Shown here: in pieces, positions 54,674 through 62,745 of the stretch
How the letters are laid out: each line of letters begins with the position of its first letter
Numbering within the stretch: position 1 is the first letter of the stretch
Assembly (NCBI RefSeq): GCF_900089605.1
Contig: NZ_LT594324.1
Location: 6,076,001-6,140,000, forward strand
Direction: 5' to 3'
Source of the DNA: Micromonospora narathiwatensis
GTDB taxonomy: Bacteria; Actinomycetota; Actinomycetes; Mycobacteriales; Micromonosporaceae
DNA length: 64,000 nt
Made by a program: the position numbers and the translations under genes
Notes under the pieces: model-generated
Databases searched by the model: none
Seen by the model: the letters and a program-made list of their open reading frames with translations, nothing else
What the model was told of the DNA's origin: nothing

Positions 54674-55579
54674 TCAGCTCAGGAAGAGGGAGATCGGCAG
54701 GCCGGCCACGGTGGTCGCGACGGCCAGCGCGGTGGCGCCGAGCAGCCGGGGCGTCCGGTCCGGGACCAGCAGCCGCTGCACCCGTACGTCGAGGTCGCGG
54801 TCGCCGAGGCCGAGCGCGCCGGCCGGGGTGATCCGGTGCCCGGCGGCGGCGAACCGGCGCAACGCCCCGGCCAGCGGCGCCTCGGCGTGCAGCTCGCGGG
54901 CCTTGTCGTCGGCCCGCATCTCGACCAGCAGCGCCACCCGCTCGTGTGCGTGGCGCACCCAGCCGAACCAGGGCAGGGCCCGGCAGAGCGCCGTGAACGG
55001 CAGCAGCACCAGGTCGTGCCGCTCCTCGGCGTGCGCCCGCTCGTGGGTGAGCACCGCGGCCAGCTCGGCGCGGTCCAACAGGCTGAGCGTGCCGGCGCTG
55101 ACCACCACCCGGGGCCGCACCCCCGGCAGGCAGTACGCGGCCGCGCTCGGGTGGTCGAGCACCAGCGCGCCCGGCACGGTCGGGTCCCGCCGGGCGACCA
55201 GGCTGAGCAGCTCCCGGTGCCGGCGCTGGGCGCGGATGGTGCCGTGAATGCTGCGGACCGTGGTGGTGAGCAGCACCGCGCCGATGCCGAAGCCGACCCC
55301 GACCAGGCCGAGGTGGACCACCCCGACCCCGGCCGGCAGGCTGCCGTGGGCCAGGTCGGTGGCGAGCGCGAGCAGCGCGCTCCCGGTCGGCCGGTCGTAG
55401 GCGGTCAGGCCGAGCGCCATCGGCAGGCCCATCGCGGAGAGACCGAGCGCCAGTCCGATCGCCTGCCAGCAGACGATCGCCACGCGCGGGGCCTGCCAGG
55501 TCCACTTCGAAACGGCGAGGACCTGCGCGGTCAACCAGCAGGCCAGGATGCTCGCGGCGAAGTGCACGGCGTACGCCAC
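54674..55579 (-). CDS. M56-family membrane metallopeptidase (BlaR1-like, no sensor domain)
   Basis: 301 residues with membrane spans near 5-22, 32-60, 86-106 and at the C-terminus. The HExxH zinc motif is HERAH (179-183) in LTHERAHAEERHD, with a candidate third ligand region LLVEMRADDKARE. It lacks the penicillin-binding sensor of BlaR1. Pairing with BlaI 10 bp upstream suggests it inactivates that repressor on a signal. GTG start. Confidence 0.87.
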   Translation of the reverse strand: MAYAVHFAASILACWLTAQVLAVSKWTWQAPRVAIVCWQAIGLALGLSAMGLPMALGLTAYDRPTGSALLALATDLAHGSLPAGVGVVHLGLVGVGFGIGAVLLTTTVRSIHGTIRAQRRHRELLSLVARRDPTVPGALVLDHPSAAAYCLPGVRPRVVVSAGTLSLLDRAELAAVLTHERAHAEERHDLVLLPFTALCRALPWFGWVRHAHERVALLVEMRADDKARELHAEAPLAGALRRFAAAGHRITPAGALGLGDRDLDVRVQRLLVPDRTPRLLGATALAVATTVAGLPISLFLS

Positions 55580-55589
55580 GGCCGCCGCC

Positions 55590-56021
55590 CTACCGGTCCG
55601 TCGCCTCGTCGGCCAGCGCCGGCCGCCCGGCCCGCGGGTCCTCGACCCGGTCCGTCAGCCCGGCCTCGGCGCTCAGCGCCGCGCGCAGCACCTCCGCCTC
55701 GGTGCCGGTCACGGAGCGGGCGAAGCGCACCAGCGCGGCGTCCCGGCTGCCGCCGAGATCGAGGGCGTCGAGCATGAGCTGGGCGATGTGCGCCTCCCGG
55801 CTGGCCGCGGCCCGGTAACGCCAGGCCCGCCCCTCCCGCCGGCGCTGCACCATGCCCTTGCCGGCGAGCCGGTCCAGCACGGTCATCACCGTGGTGTACG
55901 CCAGCTCCCGCCCGTCCAGGGCATCGGCCACCTCGCGCACGGTCACCCCGTCCGACGTGCCCGGGTCCATGTCCCACAGCACGTCCATCACCGCACGCTC
56001 AAGATCGCCCAGCCGAGTCAC
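55590..56021 (-). CDS. BlaI/MecI-family repressor
   Basis: 143 residues. Winged helix: LGDLERAVMDVLWDMDPG, VREVADALDGRELAYTTVMT (20 residues), VLDRLAGKGMVQRRREGRAW (20 residues). The C-terminal part is the dimer domain. GTG 56021 has a TAGGAT -10 box six bases ahead, so it looks leaderless. A TACTAC half-site (complement of 56041-56046) just upstream resembles known BlaI half-sites and could be its operator. Confidence 0.9.
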   Translation of the reverse strand: MTRLGDLERAVMDVLWDMDPGTSDGVTVREVADALDGRELAYTTVMTVLDRLAGKGMVQRRREGRAWRYRAAASREAHIAQLMLDALDLGGSRDAALVRFARSVTGTEAEVLRAALSAEAGLTDRVEDPRAGRPALADEATDR

Positions 56022-56027
56022 CCCCCA

Positions 56028-56046
56028 ATCCTACCCCCCGTAGTAG
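56028..56046 (-). promoter_or_regulatory. blaI -10 element and possible BlaI half-site
   Basis: TAGGAT (complement of 56028-56033) is six bases from GTG 56021. TACTAC (complement of 56041-56046) is 7 bp further upstream, with GTAG between them giving a partial dyad. Confidence 0.45.
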
Positions 56047-56082
56047 ATTCCCTCGGCCGGTAGGTACGGAGGGCCCTCAGAT

Positions 56083-56126
56083 ACGGAAAGAGTGGCCATC
56101 CGACGTGCGGCGGCCACTCTTTCCGT
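56083..56126 (-). terminator. Terminator of the deoC-aldehyde dehydrogenase operon
   Basis: ACGGAAAGAGTGGCC (56083-56097) pairs perfectly over 15 bp with GGCCACTCTTTCCGT (56112-56126), with a 14-nt loop. It lies 40 bp beyond the last dehydrogenase stop and before the blaI promoter. Confidence 0.75.
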
Positions 56127-56166
56127 GAGCTGGTGCAGATCTTGGACCTCGGGCGGCCCGCCCGGG

Positions 56167-56991
56167 TCAGACGCCCTTGGGGTGCCAGACGGTCTTGGTC
56201 TCCAGGAGGGCGGTCATCCGGGTGACGCCCGGATCGGTGGACCAGTCCTGGTCGGCCGGGGCCGGCCGGAGCACCCGCTTGAGATTCTCCGCCGCCTTGG
56301 CCTCCAGCTCCGCCGCCAGCTCGGCGTCGGCCACCCCGGTCAGGTCGATCGCGTTGACGTCCATGTGCCCGGCCAGCGTCGGCACCGTCTCGGTGATCCG
56401 GCCGGTGAGGATGTTGACCACCCCGCCCGGCAGGTCGGACGTGGCCAGCACCTCGGCCAGGGTCACCGCGGCCAGCGGCGCGGCCGGCGAGGCCGCCACC
56501 ACGACGGTGTTGCCGGTGACGATCGCCGGGGCGATCACGCTGACCAGGCCGAGCAGCGCCGGCGCCTCGGGGGCCACCACGGCCACCACGCCGGTCGGCT
56601 CGGGCGCCGACAGGTTGAAGTACGGCCCGGCCACCGGGTTCGCGCCCCCGTACACCTGGGGGAGCTTGTCCGACCAGCCGGCGTACCAGACCCAGCGGTC
56701 GATCGCCGCGTCCACCTCGTCGGCCGGTACGCCGAGCGCGACGAACTGCTCGCGGCGGCCCTCCAGCATCTCGGCGACCCGGTAGAGGATCTGACCCCGG
56801 TTGTACGCGGTCGCCCCGGCCCAGCCCTTCACCGCGGCCCGGGCGGCGACGACCGCGTCCCGGGCGTCCTTGCGGGAGGCCAGGGAGACGTTGGAGTCCT
56901 GCACGATGTACGACCGTCCCGACTCGCTGCGCGGGAACTTCCCGCCGATGAAGAGCTTGTACGTCTTGCGTACCGCGACCCGCTCAGACAT
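56167..56991 (-). CDS. Truncated aldehyde dehydrogenase-like protein
   Basis: 274 residues covering only the NAD-binding half of the fold (KLFIGGKFPRSESGRSY, VVAVVAPEAPALLGLVSVIA is 20 residues, PAIVTGNTVVVAASPAAPLA is 20 residues, LPGGVVNILTG). It stops before the catalytic region, so no catalytic Cys and no ELGGK Glu. It overlaps the full-length dehydrogenase by 8 nt and is probably a partner or structural subunit. The layout matches the two-domain ALDH16 class split into two genes. Confidence 0.82.
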   Translation of the reverse strand: MSERVAVRKTYKLFIGGKFPRSESGRSYIVQDSNVSLASRKDARDAVVAARAAVKGWAGATAYNRGQILYRVAEMLEGRREQFVALGVPADEVDAAIDRWVWYAGWSDKLPQVYGGANPVAGPYFNLSAPEPTGVVAVVAPEAPALLGLVSVIAPAIVTGNTVVVAASPAAPLAAVTLAEVLATSDLPGGVVNILTGRITETVPTLAGHMDVNAIDLTGVADAELAAELEAKAAENLKRVLRPAPADQDWSTDPGVTRMTALLETKTVWHPKGV

Positions 56992-58414
56992 TGAGGTACG
57001 CCTCCAGCCCGTGCCGGCCGCCCTCGCGACCGTAGCCCGACTCCTTGTAGCCGCCGAACGGCGAGGTCGGGTCGAACTTGTTGAACGTGTTGGCCCAGAC
57101 CACGCCGGCGCGGAGCCGGTCGGCCATCCACAGGATCCGGGAACCCTTGTCGGTCCAGATCCCGGCCGACAGCCCGTACGGGGTGTTGTTCGCCTTCTCC
57201 ACCGCCTCGGCCGGGGTGCGGAAGGTCAGCACGGACAGCACCGGGCCGAAGATCTCCTCGCGGGCGATCCGGTGCGCCTGGGTGACCCCGGTGAAGATCG
57301 TCGGGGCGAACCAGAAGCCGCGCTCGGGCAGCTCGCACGGCGGCGACCAGCGCTCGGCGCCCTCGGCGGCCCCGGCCTCGGACAGCTCCCGGATCCGGTC
57401 GAGCTGGGCGGCCGAGTTGATCGCGCCGATGTCGGTGTTCTTGTCCAGCGGGTCACCGACCCGGAGCTGGGCCATCCGGCGCTTGAGCGACTCCAGCACC
57501 CGGTCGGCGACCGACTCCTGAACCAGCAGCCGCGAGCCGGCGCAGCAGACGTGTCCCTGGTTGAAGAAGATGCCGTTGACGATGCCCTCGACGGCCTGGT
57601 CGACCGGGGCGTCGTCGAAGACGATGTTGGCGGCCTTGCCGCCCAGCTCCAGGGTGAGCTTCTTGCGGGTGCCGGCGACCGCGCGGGCGATGGCCTTGCC
57701 GACGTCGGTGGAGCCGGTGAACGCGACCTTGTCGACGCCCGGGTGCTCGACCAGCGCCCGGCCGGTCTCGCCGGCGCCGGTGACGATGTTGACCACGCCG
57801 GCCGGCAGGTCGGCCTGCTGGCAGATCTCGGCGAAGAGCAGCGCGGTCAGCGGGGTGGTCTCCGCCGGCTTCAGCACCACCGTGTTGCCGGCGGCGAGCG
57901 CCGGGGCGATCTTCCAGGCCAGCATGAGCAGCGGGAAGTTCCACGGGATGACCTGGGCGGCCACGCCGAGCGGCTGCGGGTTCGGCCCGAAGCCCGCGTG
58001 GGGCAGCTTGTCGGCCCAGCCGGCGTAGTAGAAGAAGTGCGCGGCGACCAGCGGTACGTCGACGTCCCGGGATTCCTTGATCGGCTTGCCGTTGTCCAGC
58101 GACTCCAGCACGGCCAGCTCGCGGGAGCGCTCCTGGACGATCCGGGCGATCCGGAACAGGTACTTGGCCCGGTCGCGGCCCGGCATCGGGCCCCAGACCT
58201 TCTGGTACGCCTTGCGGGCGGCGCGGACCGCGCGGTCCACGTCCTCGTTGCCGGCCTCGGCGATCTCGGCGAGGACCTCCTCCGAGGCCGGGTTGATCGA
58301 CTTGAAGCTGCCGCCGTCGACCGGGTCGACGAACTTTCCGTCGACGAAGAGCCCGTACGAGGGCTTGATGTCCACCACCGAGCGCGACTCGGGGGCGGGG
58401 GCGTATTCGAACAT
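56984..58414 (-). CDS. Aldehyde dehydrogenase
   Basis: 476 residues, full length. PWNFPLLMLAWKIAPALAAG (20 residues), GETGRALVEHP, TGSTDVGK (233-240), catalytic Glu256 in LELGGK, and FFNQGHVCCAGSR with catalytic Cys near 290. Starts 5 bp after deoC stops. DeoC releases acetaldehyde, so oxidation of acetaldehyde to acetate is the likely job by context. ATG 58414. Confidence 0.92.
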   Translation of the reverse strand: MFEYAPAPESRSVVDIKPSYGLFVDGKFVDPVDGGSFKSINPASEEVLAEIAEAGNEDVDRAVRAARKAYQKVWGPMPGRDRAKYLFRIARIVQERSRELAVLESLDNGKPIKESRDVDVPLVAAHFFYYAGWADKLPHAGFGPNPQPLGVAAQVIPWNFPLLMLAWKIAPALAAGNTVVLKPAETTPLTALLFAEICQQADLPAGVVNIVTGAGETGRALVEHPGVDKVAFTGSTDVGKAIARAVAGTRKKLTLELGGKAANIVFDDAPVDQAVEGIVNGIFFNQGHVCCAGSRLLVQESVADRVLESLKRRMAQLRVGDPLDKNTDIGAINSAAQLDRIRELSEAGAAEGAERWSPPCELPERGFWFAPTIFTGVTQAHRIAREEIFGPVLSVLTFRTPAEAVEKANNTPYGLSAGIWTDKGSRILWMADRLRAGVVWANTFNKFDPTSPFGGYKESGYGREGGRHGLEAYLNV

Positions 58415-58419
58415 CGCGC

Positions 58420-59379
58420 TCAGTCCAGGGTGAAGTAGTCGGGACCGGAGTAGACCCCGGTCTTCAGCTTGGTGCGCTGCATGAGGAGGTCGTTGAGCAG
58501 GCTGGACGCGCCGAACCGGAACCAGTCCGGGTCCAGCCAGTCCGCGCCGACGGTCTCGTTGACCATGACCAGGTACTTGATCGCGTCCTTGGTGGTCTTG
58601 ATACCGCCGGCCGGCTTCACGCCGATCTGCCGCCCGGTGGCGGCGCGGAAGTCGCGGACCGCCTCCAGCATGACCAGGGTCACCGGCAGGGTGGCCGCGA
58701 CCGGGACCTTGCCGGTGGAGGTCTTGATGAAGTCGGCGCCGGCCAGCATGGCCAGCCAGGAGGCCCGCCGCACGTTGTCGTACGTGGTCAGCTCGCCGGT
58801 CTCCAGGATCACCTTGAGGTGGGCGTCCCCGCACGCCTCCTTGGTGGCGACGATCTCGTCGTACACCGCCTGGTAGCGGCCGGCCAGGAAGTCGCCCCGG
58901 TTGATCACCATGTCGATCTCGTCGGCCCCGGCCGCGACCGCCGCCCGGGTGTCGGCGAGCTTGACGTCCAGCGGGGCCTGGCCCGACGGGAAGGCGGTCG
59001 CCACGCTGGCCAGGTGCACGCCACTGCCGCGCAGCACCTCGGCCACGTACGGGACCATGGAGGGATAGACGCAGACGGCGCCGACGTGCGGGCAGGACGG
59101 GTCGGCCGGGTCGGGGCGCAGCGCCTTGGTGGCCAGCGCCCGCACCTTGCCGGGGGTGTCGGCCCCTTCGAGGGTGGTCAGGTCGACCATCCGGATCGCC
59201 AGGTCGATCGCCTGGGCCTTGGCGGTGGTCTTGATGGATCGGGTGCCGAGTTGTGCCGCCCGCTGCTCCGCGCCGACCTGGTCCACGCCGGGTAGGCCGT
59301 GGAGGAAGGTCCGCAGAGCGGTCTCGGATCGTCCCAGCTCGGAGAGGTCCGACCGGGCCGACGTCGCTGTCGCCGTCAT
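58420..59379 (-). CDS. deoC: Deoxyribose-phosphate aldolase
   Basis: Splits 2-deoxyribose 5-phosphate into acetaldehyde and glyceraldehyde 3-phosphate. 319 residues, longer than the about 220-residue short form because of an N-terminal segment (about 1-75). Schiff-base Lys219 in ADFIKTSTG, Lys255 in GVKPAGGIKT, and DEIDMVIN (153-160). ATG 59379 is chosen: TACTAT is exactly seven bases upstream (leaderless); ATG 59397 lies ahead of that box. Confidence 0.94.
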   Translation of the reverse strand: MTATATSARSDLSELGRSETALRTFLHGLPGVDQVGAEQRAAQLGTRSIKTTAKAQAIDLAIRMVDLTTLEGADTPGKVRALATKALRPDPADPSCPHVGAVCVYPSMVPYVAEVLRGSGVHLASVATAFPSGQAPLDVKLADTRAAVAAGADEIDMVINRGDFLAGRYQAVYDEIVATKEACGDAHLKVILETGELTTYDNVRRASWLAMLAGADFIKTSTGKVPVAATLPVTLVMLEAVRDFRAATGRQIGVKPAGGIKTTKDAIKYLVMVNETVGADWLDPDWFRFGASSLLNDLLMQRTKLKTGVYSGPDYFTLD

Positions 59380-59386
59380 GGCGTGA

Positions 59387-59392
59387 ATAGTA
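59387..59392 (-). promoter_or_regulatory. -10 element of deoC, leaderless start
   Basis: TACTAT on the minus strand, seven bases before ATG 59379, with no Shine-Dalgarno sequence. Confidence 0.55.
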
Positions 59393-59501
59393 CGCATCCC
59401 GCCGGGGTGTGATCTTGGTCACGGCGGCCTGGTTGTGGGTGCCACACGTGAGCGAGGTCGCTGGCCAGCCGGCGCGTGCGGTGCGCGGCGAGGCCGCCCG
59501 G

Positions 59502-59507
59502 TAGGTT
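59502..59507 (+). promoter_or_regulatory. -10 element of upp, leaderless start
   Basis: TAGGTT lies eight bases before GTG 59516, and no Shine-Dalgarno sequence is present. Confidence 0.5.
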
Positions 59508-59515
59508 GAGCGTTC

Positions 59516-60148
59516 GTGGACGTACACGTCATTGACCACCCGCTCGCCCAGGCGCGGCTGACCGCCATGCGGGACGCCCGGACCGACTCGCCGTCGTTCC
59601 GGGCCGCGCTGCGCGAACTCACCACCATGCTGGTGTACGAGGCCGCGCGCTCGTTCCCCGTCGAGAAGTACCCGATCCAGACCCCGGTCACCGCCACCGA
59701 GGGCACCCGGCTGGCCAACCCGCCGCTGCTCGTGCCGGTCCTGCGGGCCGGTCTCGGCATGGCCGACGCCGCGCTCGGTCTGCTGCCCGAGTCGTCCATG
59801 GGCTTCGTCGGCCTGGCCCGCGACGAGGAGACGTTCGAGCCGCGCGCCTACATGGAGTCGCTGCCCCGCGTCCTGACCGGCCTGCCGGTGCTGGTGCTCG
59901 ACCCGATGCTGGCCACCGGCGGTTCGCTGGAGCACTGCTGCCGGCTGCTCGCCGACCGCGGCTGCACCGACATCACGGTGCTCTGCGTCCTCGCCGCGCC
60001 GGTCGGCATCGAGCGGCTGGAGCGCTCCGGCCTCCCCCTGCGCCTGGTCACCGCCTCCATCGACGAGGGCCTCAACGACCGGATGTTCATCGTCCCGGGC
60101 CTCGGCGACGCCGGCGACCGCCAGTTCGGCGGCATGCCCCGCTTCTGA
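59516..60148 (+). CDS. upp: Uracil phosphoribosyltransferase
   Basis: Makes UMP from uracil and PRPP. 210 residues: [25 protein letters not shown], and the PRPP loop [11 protein letters not shown]-terminal ending [14 protein letters not shown] (GDAGDR is the family signature). Diverges from deoC and completes pyrimidine base salvage after deoA. Confidence 0.96.
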   Translation: MDVHVIDHPLAQARLTAMRDARTDSPSFRAALRELTTMLVYEAARSFPVEKYPIQTPVTATEGTRLANPPLLVPVLRAGLGMADAALGLLPESSMGFVGLARDEETFEPRAYMESLPRVLTGLPVLVLDPMLATGGSLEHCCRLLADRGCTDITVLCVLAAPVGIERLERSGLPLRLVTASIDEGLNDRMFIVPGLGDAGDRQFGGMPRF

Positions 60149-60161
60149 CCCCGCAGCCGGC

Positions 60162-60235
60162 GTCGATCATGGAGTTGTGGCGGCGGACGAGGGCCACAAA
60201 AGCCGGAAAACCGTCGCCACCCGCCCATGATCGAC
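60162..60235. repeat. 74-bp nested palindromic intergenic element
   Basis: GTCGATCATGG (60162-60172) and CCATGATCGAC (60225-60235) are 11-bp perfect terminal inverted repeats. Inside, GTGGCG (60177-60182) pairs with CGCCAC (60215-60220). It lies between upp and the GPP34 gene and resembles a REP/MITE-like unit. It may also terminate upp. Confidence 0.6.
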
Positions 60236-60276
60236 ACGCTGCGGCGCGTTGGCGCCTCGGGGGCGGGGAGAGGCGT

Positions 60277-60282
60277 TAGCGT
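60277..60282 (+). promoter_or_regulatory. -10 element of the GPP34 gene, leaderless start
   Basis: TAGCGT lies eight bases before ATG 60291. No Shine-Dalgarno site. Confidence 0.45.
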
Positions 60283-60290
60283 TCCGGGCC

Positions 60291-60971
60291 ATGACTGGTG
60301 TTGCGCTCGCCGAAGAGCTGCTGCTCCTCGCGTACGACGACGAGACCGGCAAGGCGACCATGCCCCGGATCAGTCTTGATCTCGGGATGGCCGCCGCGGT
60401 GCTGGTCGAGCTGGCCCTGGCCGGCCGGATCGCGTACGCGGATGGCTCCCTGGCGGTGATCGACCCGTCGCCGACCGGCGAGCCGATCGCCGACGAGGTC
60501 CTCGTCCGGATCGCCGCCGACACCCCGCACACCCCGTCGTCGTGGGTGCAGCGGCTGCGGCACGGCCTGCGCGACCGGATCCTCGGCGACCTGTGCGGCC
60601 GGGGCGTGGTCCGGGACGTCGACGAGACCGAGCTGGGCTTCATCCACGTGCACCGGTACCCGGTCGTCGACGCCTCGGTGGAGGCGGACTCCCGCCGCCG
60701 GCTGGCCGAGGCGCTGGCCGCCGGCCAACTCCCCGACGAGCGGACCGCGGCGCTGGCCACCCTGATGGCGGTGCTGCGGATGGAACCGGCGCTCGGCCTG
60801 ACCGGCGAGGGCGCCCGGGACGCCCACCGCCGGCTGGAGGAGATCGCCGGGGTCGCCGGCTTCTCCGGCACCGTCGGCCTGGACGACAGCGTCGTCCGCC
60901 CCTCCGTCAGCCTGGTGGTCGCCGCCCTCGCCCAGGCCGTCGACGCCGCGCTCGGCAAGCGCGAGCCGTGA
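60291..60971 (+). CDS. GPP34 (GOLPH3-like) family protein
   Basis: 226 residues. VALAEELLLLAYDDETGKAT is the family start, followed by DLGMAAAVLVELALAGRIAY (20 residues), WVQRLRHGLRDRILGDLCGR (20 residues) and GVVRDVDETELGF. GPP34 proteins in actinobacteria are widespread and uncharacterised; the eukaryotic GOLPH3 binds phosphatidylinositol 4-phosphate. Cytosolic, no signal. ATG 60291. Confidence 0.88.
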   Translation: MTGVALAEELLLLAYDDETGKATMPRISLDLGMAAAVLVELALAGRIAYADGSLAVIDPSPTGEPIADEVLVRIAADTPHTPSSWVQRLRHGLRDRILGDLCGRGVVRDVDETELGFIHVHRYPVVDASVEADSRRRLAEALAAGQLPDERTAALATLMAVLRMEPALGLTGEGARDAHRRLEEIAGVAGFSGTVGLDDSVVRPSVSLVVAALAQAVDAALGKREP

Positions 60972-60991
60972 GCCCCTGTCGACGCCTCCGG

Positions 60992-61028
60992 TGAGCACGG
61001 GCCCCTTGTCGACAGGGGCCCGTGCTCA
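60992..61028. terminator. Terminator between GPP34 and phospho-sugar mutase genes
   Basis: TGAGCACGGGCCCCT (60992-61006) pairs with AGGGGCCCGTGCTCA (61014-61028) over 15 bp, with a 7-nt loop. An alternative 12-bp stem, GCCCCTGTCGAC (60972-60983) with GTCGACAGGGGC (61008-61019), is mutually exclusive with it and starts one base after the GPP34 stop. Confidence 0.8.
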
Positions 61029-61031
61029 GCG

Positions 61032-62696
61032 CTAGAGGCCGAGGACGGTGGCCACCTCGGTGCGCAGGGCCGCCACCGCGGCCGTCGCGCGGGCGCGGGC
61101 CGCGGGCACGTCGCCGTCCGCGACCGGCTCCACCACCTCCAGGTACGCCTTCAGCTTCGGCTCGGTGCCGGACGGGCGGATCACCACCCGGGCCGTGTCG
61201 GTACGCAGGATCACCACGTCCGCGCCGGGCATCAGGTCGGACGCCTCGGTCACCGGGTGACCGAGCAGCGAGGTCGGGGTGGCCGCCCGGAGTCGCGTCA
61301 TCATCTGCGCGATCAACCGCAGGTCGTCCACCCGCACCGAGAGCTGGTCGGTGTGGTGCACGCCGAACTCGGCGGCCAGCTCGTCCAGCCGGTCGGTGAG
61401 CGTACGGCCCCCGGCCTTGAGGCCGGCCGCCAGTTCGGCGACGGTCAGCGCGGCGGTGATGCCGTCCTTGTCGCGTACGTGCTCCGGCGCGACGCAGTAG
61501 CCGAGCGCCTCCTCGTACCCGAAGACCAGCGGCTGGCTCCCGCCACCGCCCCGGACGATCCACTTGAACCCGGTCAGCGTCTCGTCGTAGGGCAGGTTCC
61601 GGGCCGTGCACATCGCCCGCAGCAGGGACGACGACACGATGGTGGTGGCGTAGAGCCCGGTGACCCCGCGACGCATCAGGTGGTCGGCGAGCAGCGCACC
61701 CACCTCGTCCCCGCGCAGCATCCGCCAGGTGCCGCCCTCCGGTACCGCCACCGCGCAGCGGTCCGCGTCCGGGTCGTTGGCGATGGCGAGGTCCGCGCCG
61801 GTCGAGTCGGCCAGCGCGACCAGCTTGTCCACCGCGCCCGGCTCCTCCGGGTTGGGGAAGTTCACCGTCGGGAACGCCGGATCCGGTTCGGCCTGGTCGG
61901 GCACCACGCCGGGGGTCGGGAACCCGGCCCGGGCGAACGCGGCGGTCAGCACCGTGGCGCCCACCCCGTGCAGCGGCGTGTACGCCACCTTCAGGTCGCG
62001 CGGTCCGGCCGGGTCGACCACCGCGGCGGCCCGTTCCACGTACGCGGCGACCAGGTCGTCGCCGAGCACCTCGCCGGCCGGGCCGAGCGGCACCTTCGCC
62101 AGCGGGCCGACCGCCCGGATGGCCGCCTCGATGCCGGCGTCGGCCGGCGGCACGATCTGCGCGCCCGCGCCGAGTTCCCCGCCGAGCTGCGCGCCGAGGT
62201 AGACCTTGTAGCCGTTGTCCTGCGGCGGATTGTGGCTGGCGGTGACCATGACGCCGGCCACCCCGCCGAGGTGCCGCACCGCGTACGCCAGCACGGGGGT
62301 GGGCAGCGGGCGGGGCAGCACCAGGGCCGGGCGACCCGCGCCGGTGGCGACCTGTGCGGTGCGCTCCGCGAAGGCCCGCGAGCCGTGCCGGGCGTCGTAC
62401 CCGATGACCAGCGGACCCGTGCCGCCCTGCTGGGCGAGCCAGGCGACCAGCCCGGCGGCGGCCTGGGTGACCACCGCGAGGTTCATGCCGTTCGGGCCGG
62501 CGCGCAGCGGGCCGCGCAGCCCGGCGGTGCCGAAGGTCAGTGGCCCGGCGAACCGGTCGGCCAGTTCCGGCGCGCTGCCCGGCAGCCCGTCCAGGACAGC
62601 GCGCAGCTCGTCCCGGCTGGCCGGGTCGGGGTCGTCGTCGAGCCACCGGAGGGCTCGCTCGCGAAGTTCGTCAAGGTCAGTGGTATCCGCCGCCAT
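61032..62696 (-). CDS. Phospho-sugar mutase (phosphomannomutase/phosphoglucomutase family)
   Basis: 554 residues, alpha-D-phosphohexomutase fold: FGTAGLRG (55-62), phosphoserine loop TASHNP (152-157, Ser154), metal loop NDPDADR, sugar loop GYEEALGY, and RPSGTEPKLK. Length and sequence are of the PGM2-like group, which includes phosphopentomutases. Placed with deoC and upp in a genome stretch without deoB, it may interconvert (deoxy)ribose 1- and 5-phosphates; that is inference. I use ATG 62696. The upstream 41 residues of open frame are not protein-like. Confidence 0.88.
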   Translation of the reverse strand: MAADTTDLDELRERALRWLDDDPDPASRDELRAVLDGLPGSAPELADRFAGPLTFGTAGLRGPLRAGPNGMNLAVVTQAAAGLVAWLAQQGGTGPLVIGYDARHGSRAFAERTAQVATGAGRPALVLPRPLPTPVLAYAVRHLGGVAGVMVTASHNPPQDNGYKVYLGAQLGGELGAGAQIVPPADAGIEAAIRAVGPLAKVPLGPAGEVLGDDLVAAYVERAAAVVDPAGPRDLKVAYTPLHGVGATVLTAAFARAGFPTPGVVPDQAEPDPAFPTVNFPNPEEPGAVDKLVALADSTGADLAIANDPDADRCAVAVPEGGTWRMLRGDEVGALLADHLMRRGVTGLYATTIVSSSLLRAMCTARNLPYDETLTGFKWIVRGGGGSQPLVFGYEEALGYCVAPEHVRDKDGITAALTVAELAAGLKAGGRTLTDRLDELAAEFGVHHTDQLSVRVDDLRLIAQMMTRLRAATPTSLLGHPVTEASDLMPGADVVILRTDTARVVIRPSGTEPKLKAYLEVVEPVADGDVPAARARATAAVAALRTEVATVLGL

Positions 62697-62745
62697 TGCC
62701 CCTTGATAGCACGGCGGCGGATCACCACTCTCCGTCGGCCTCGGC

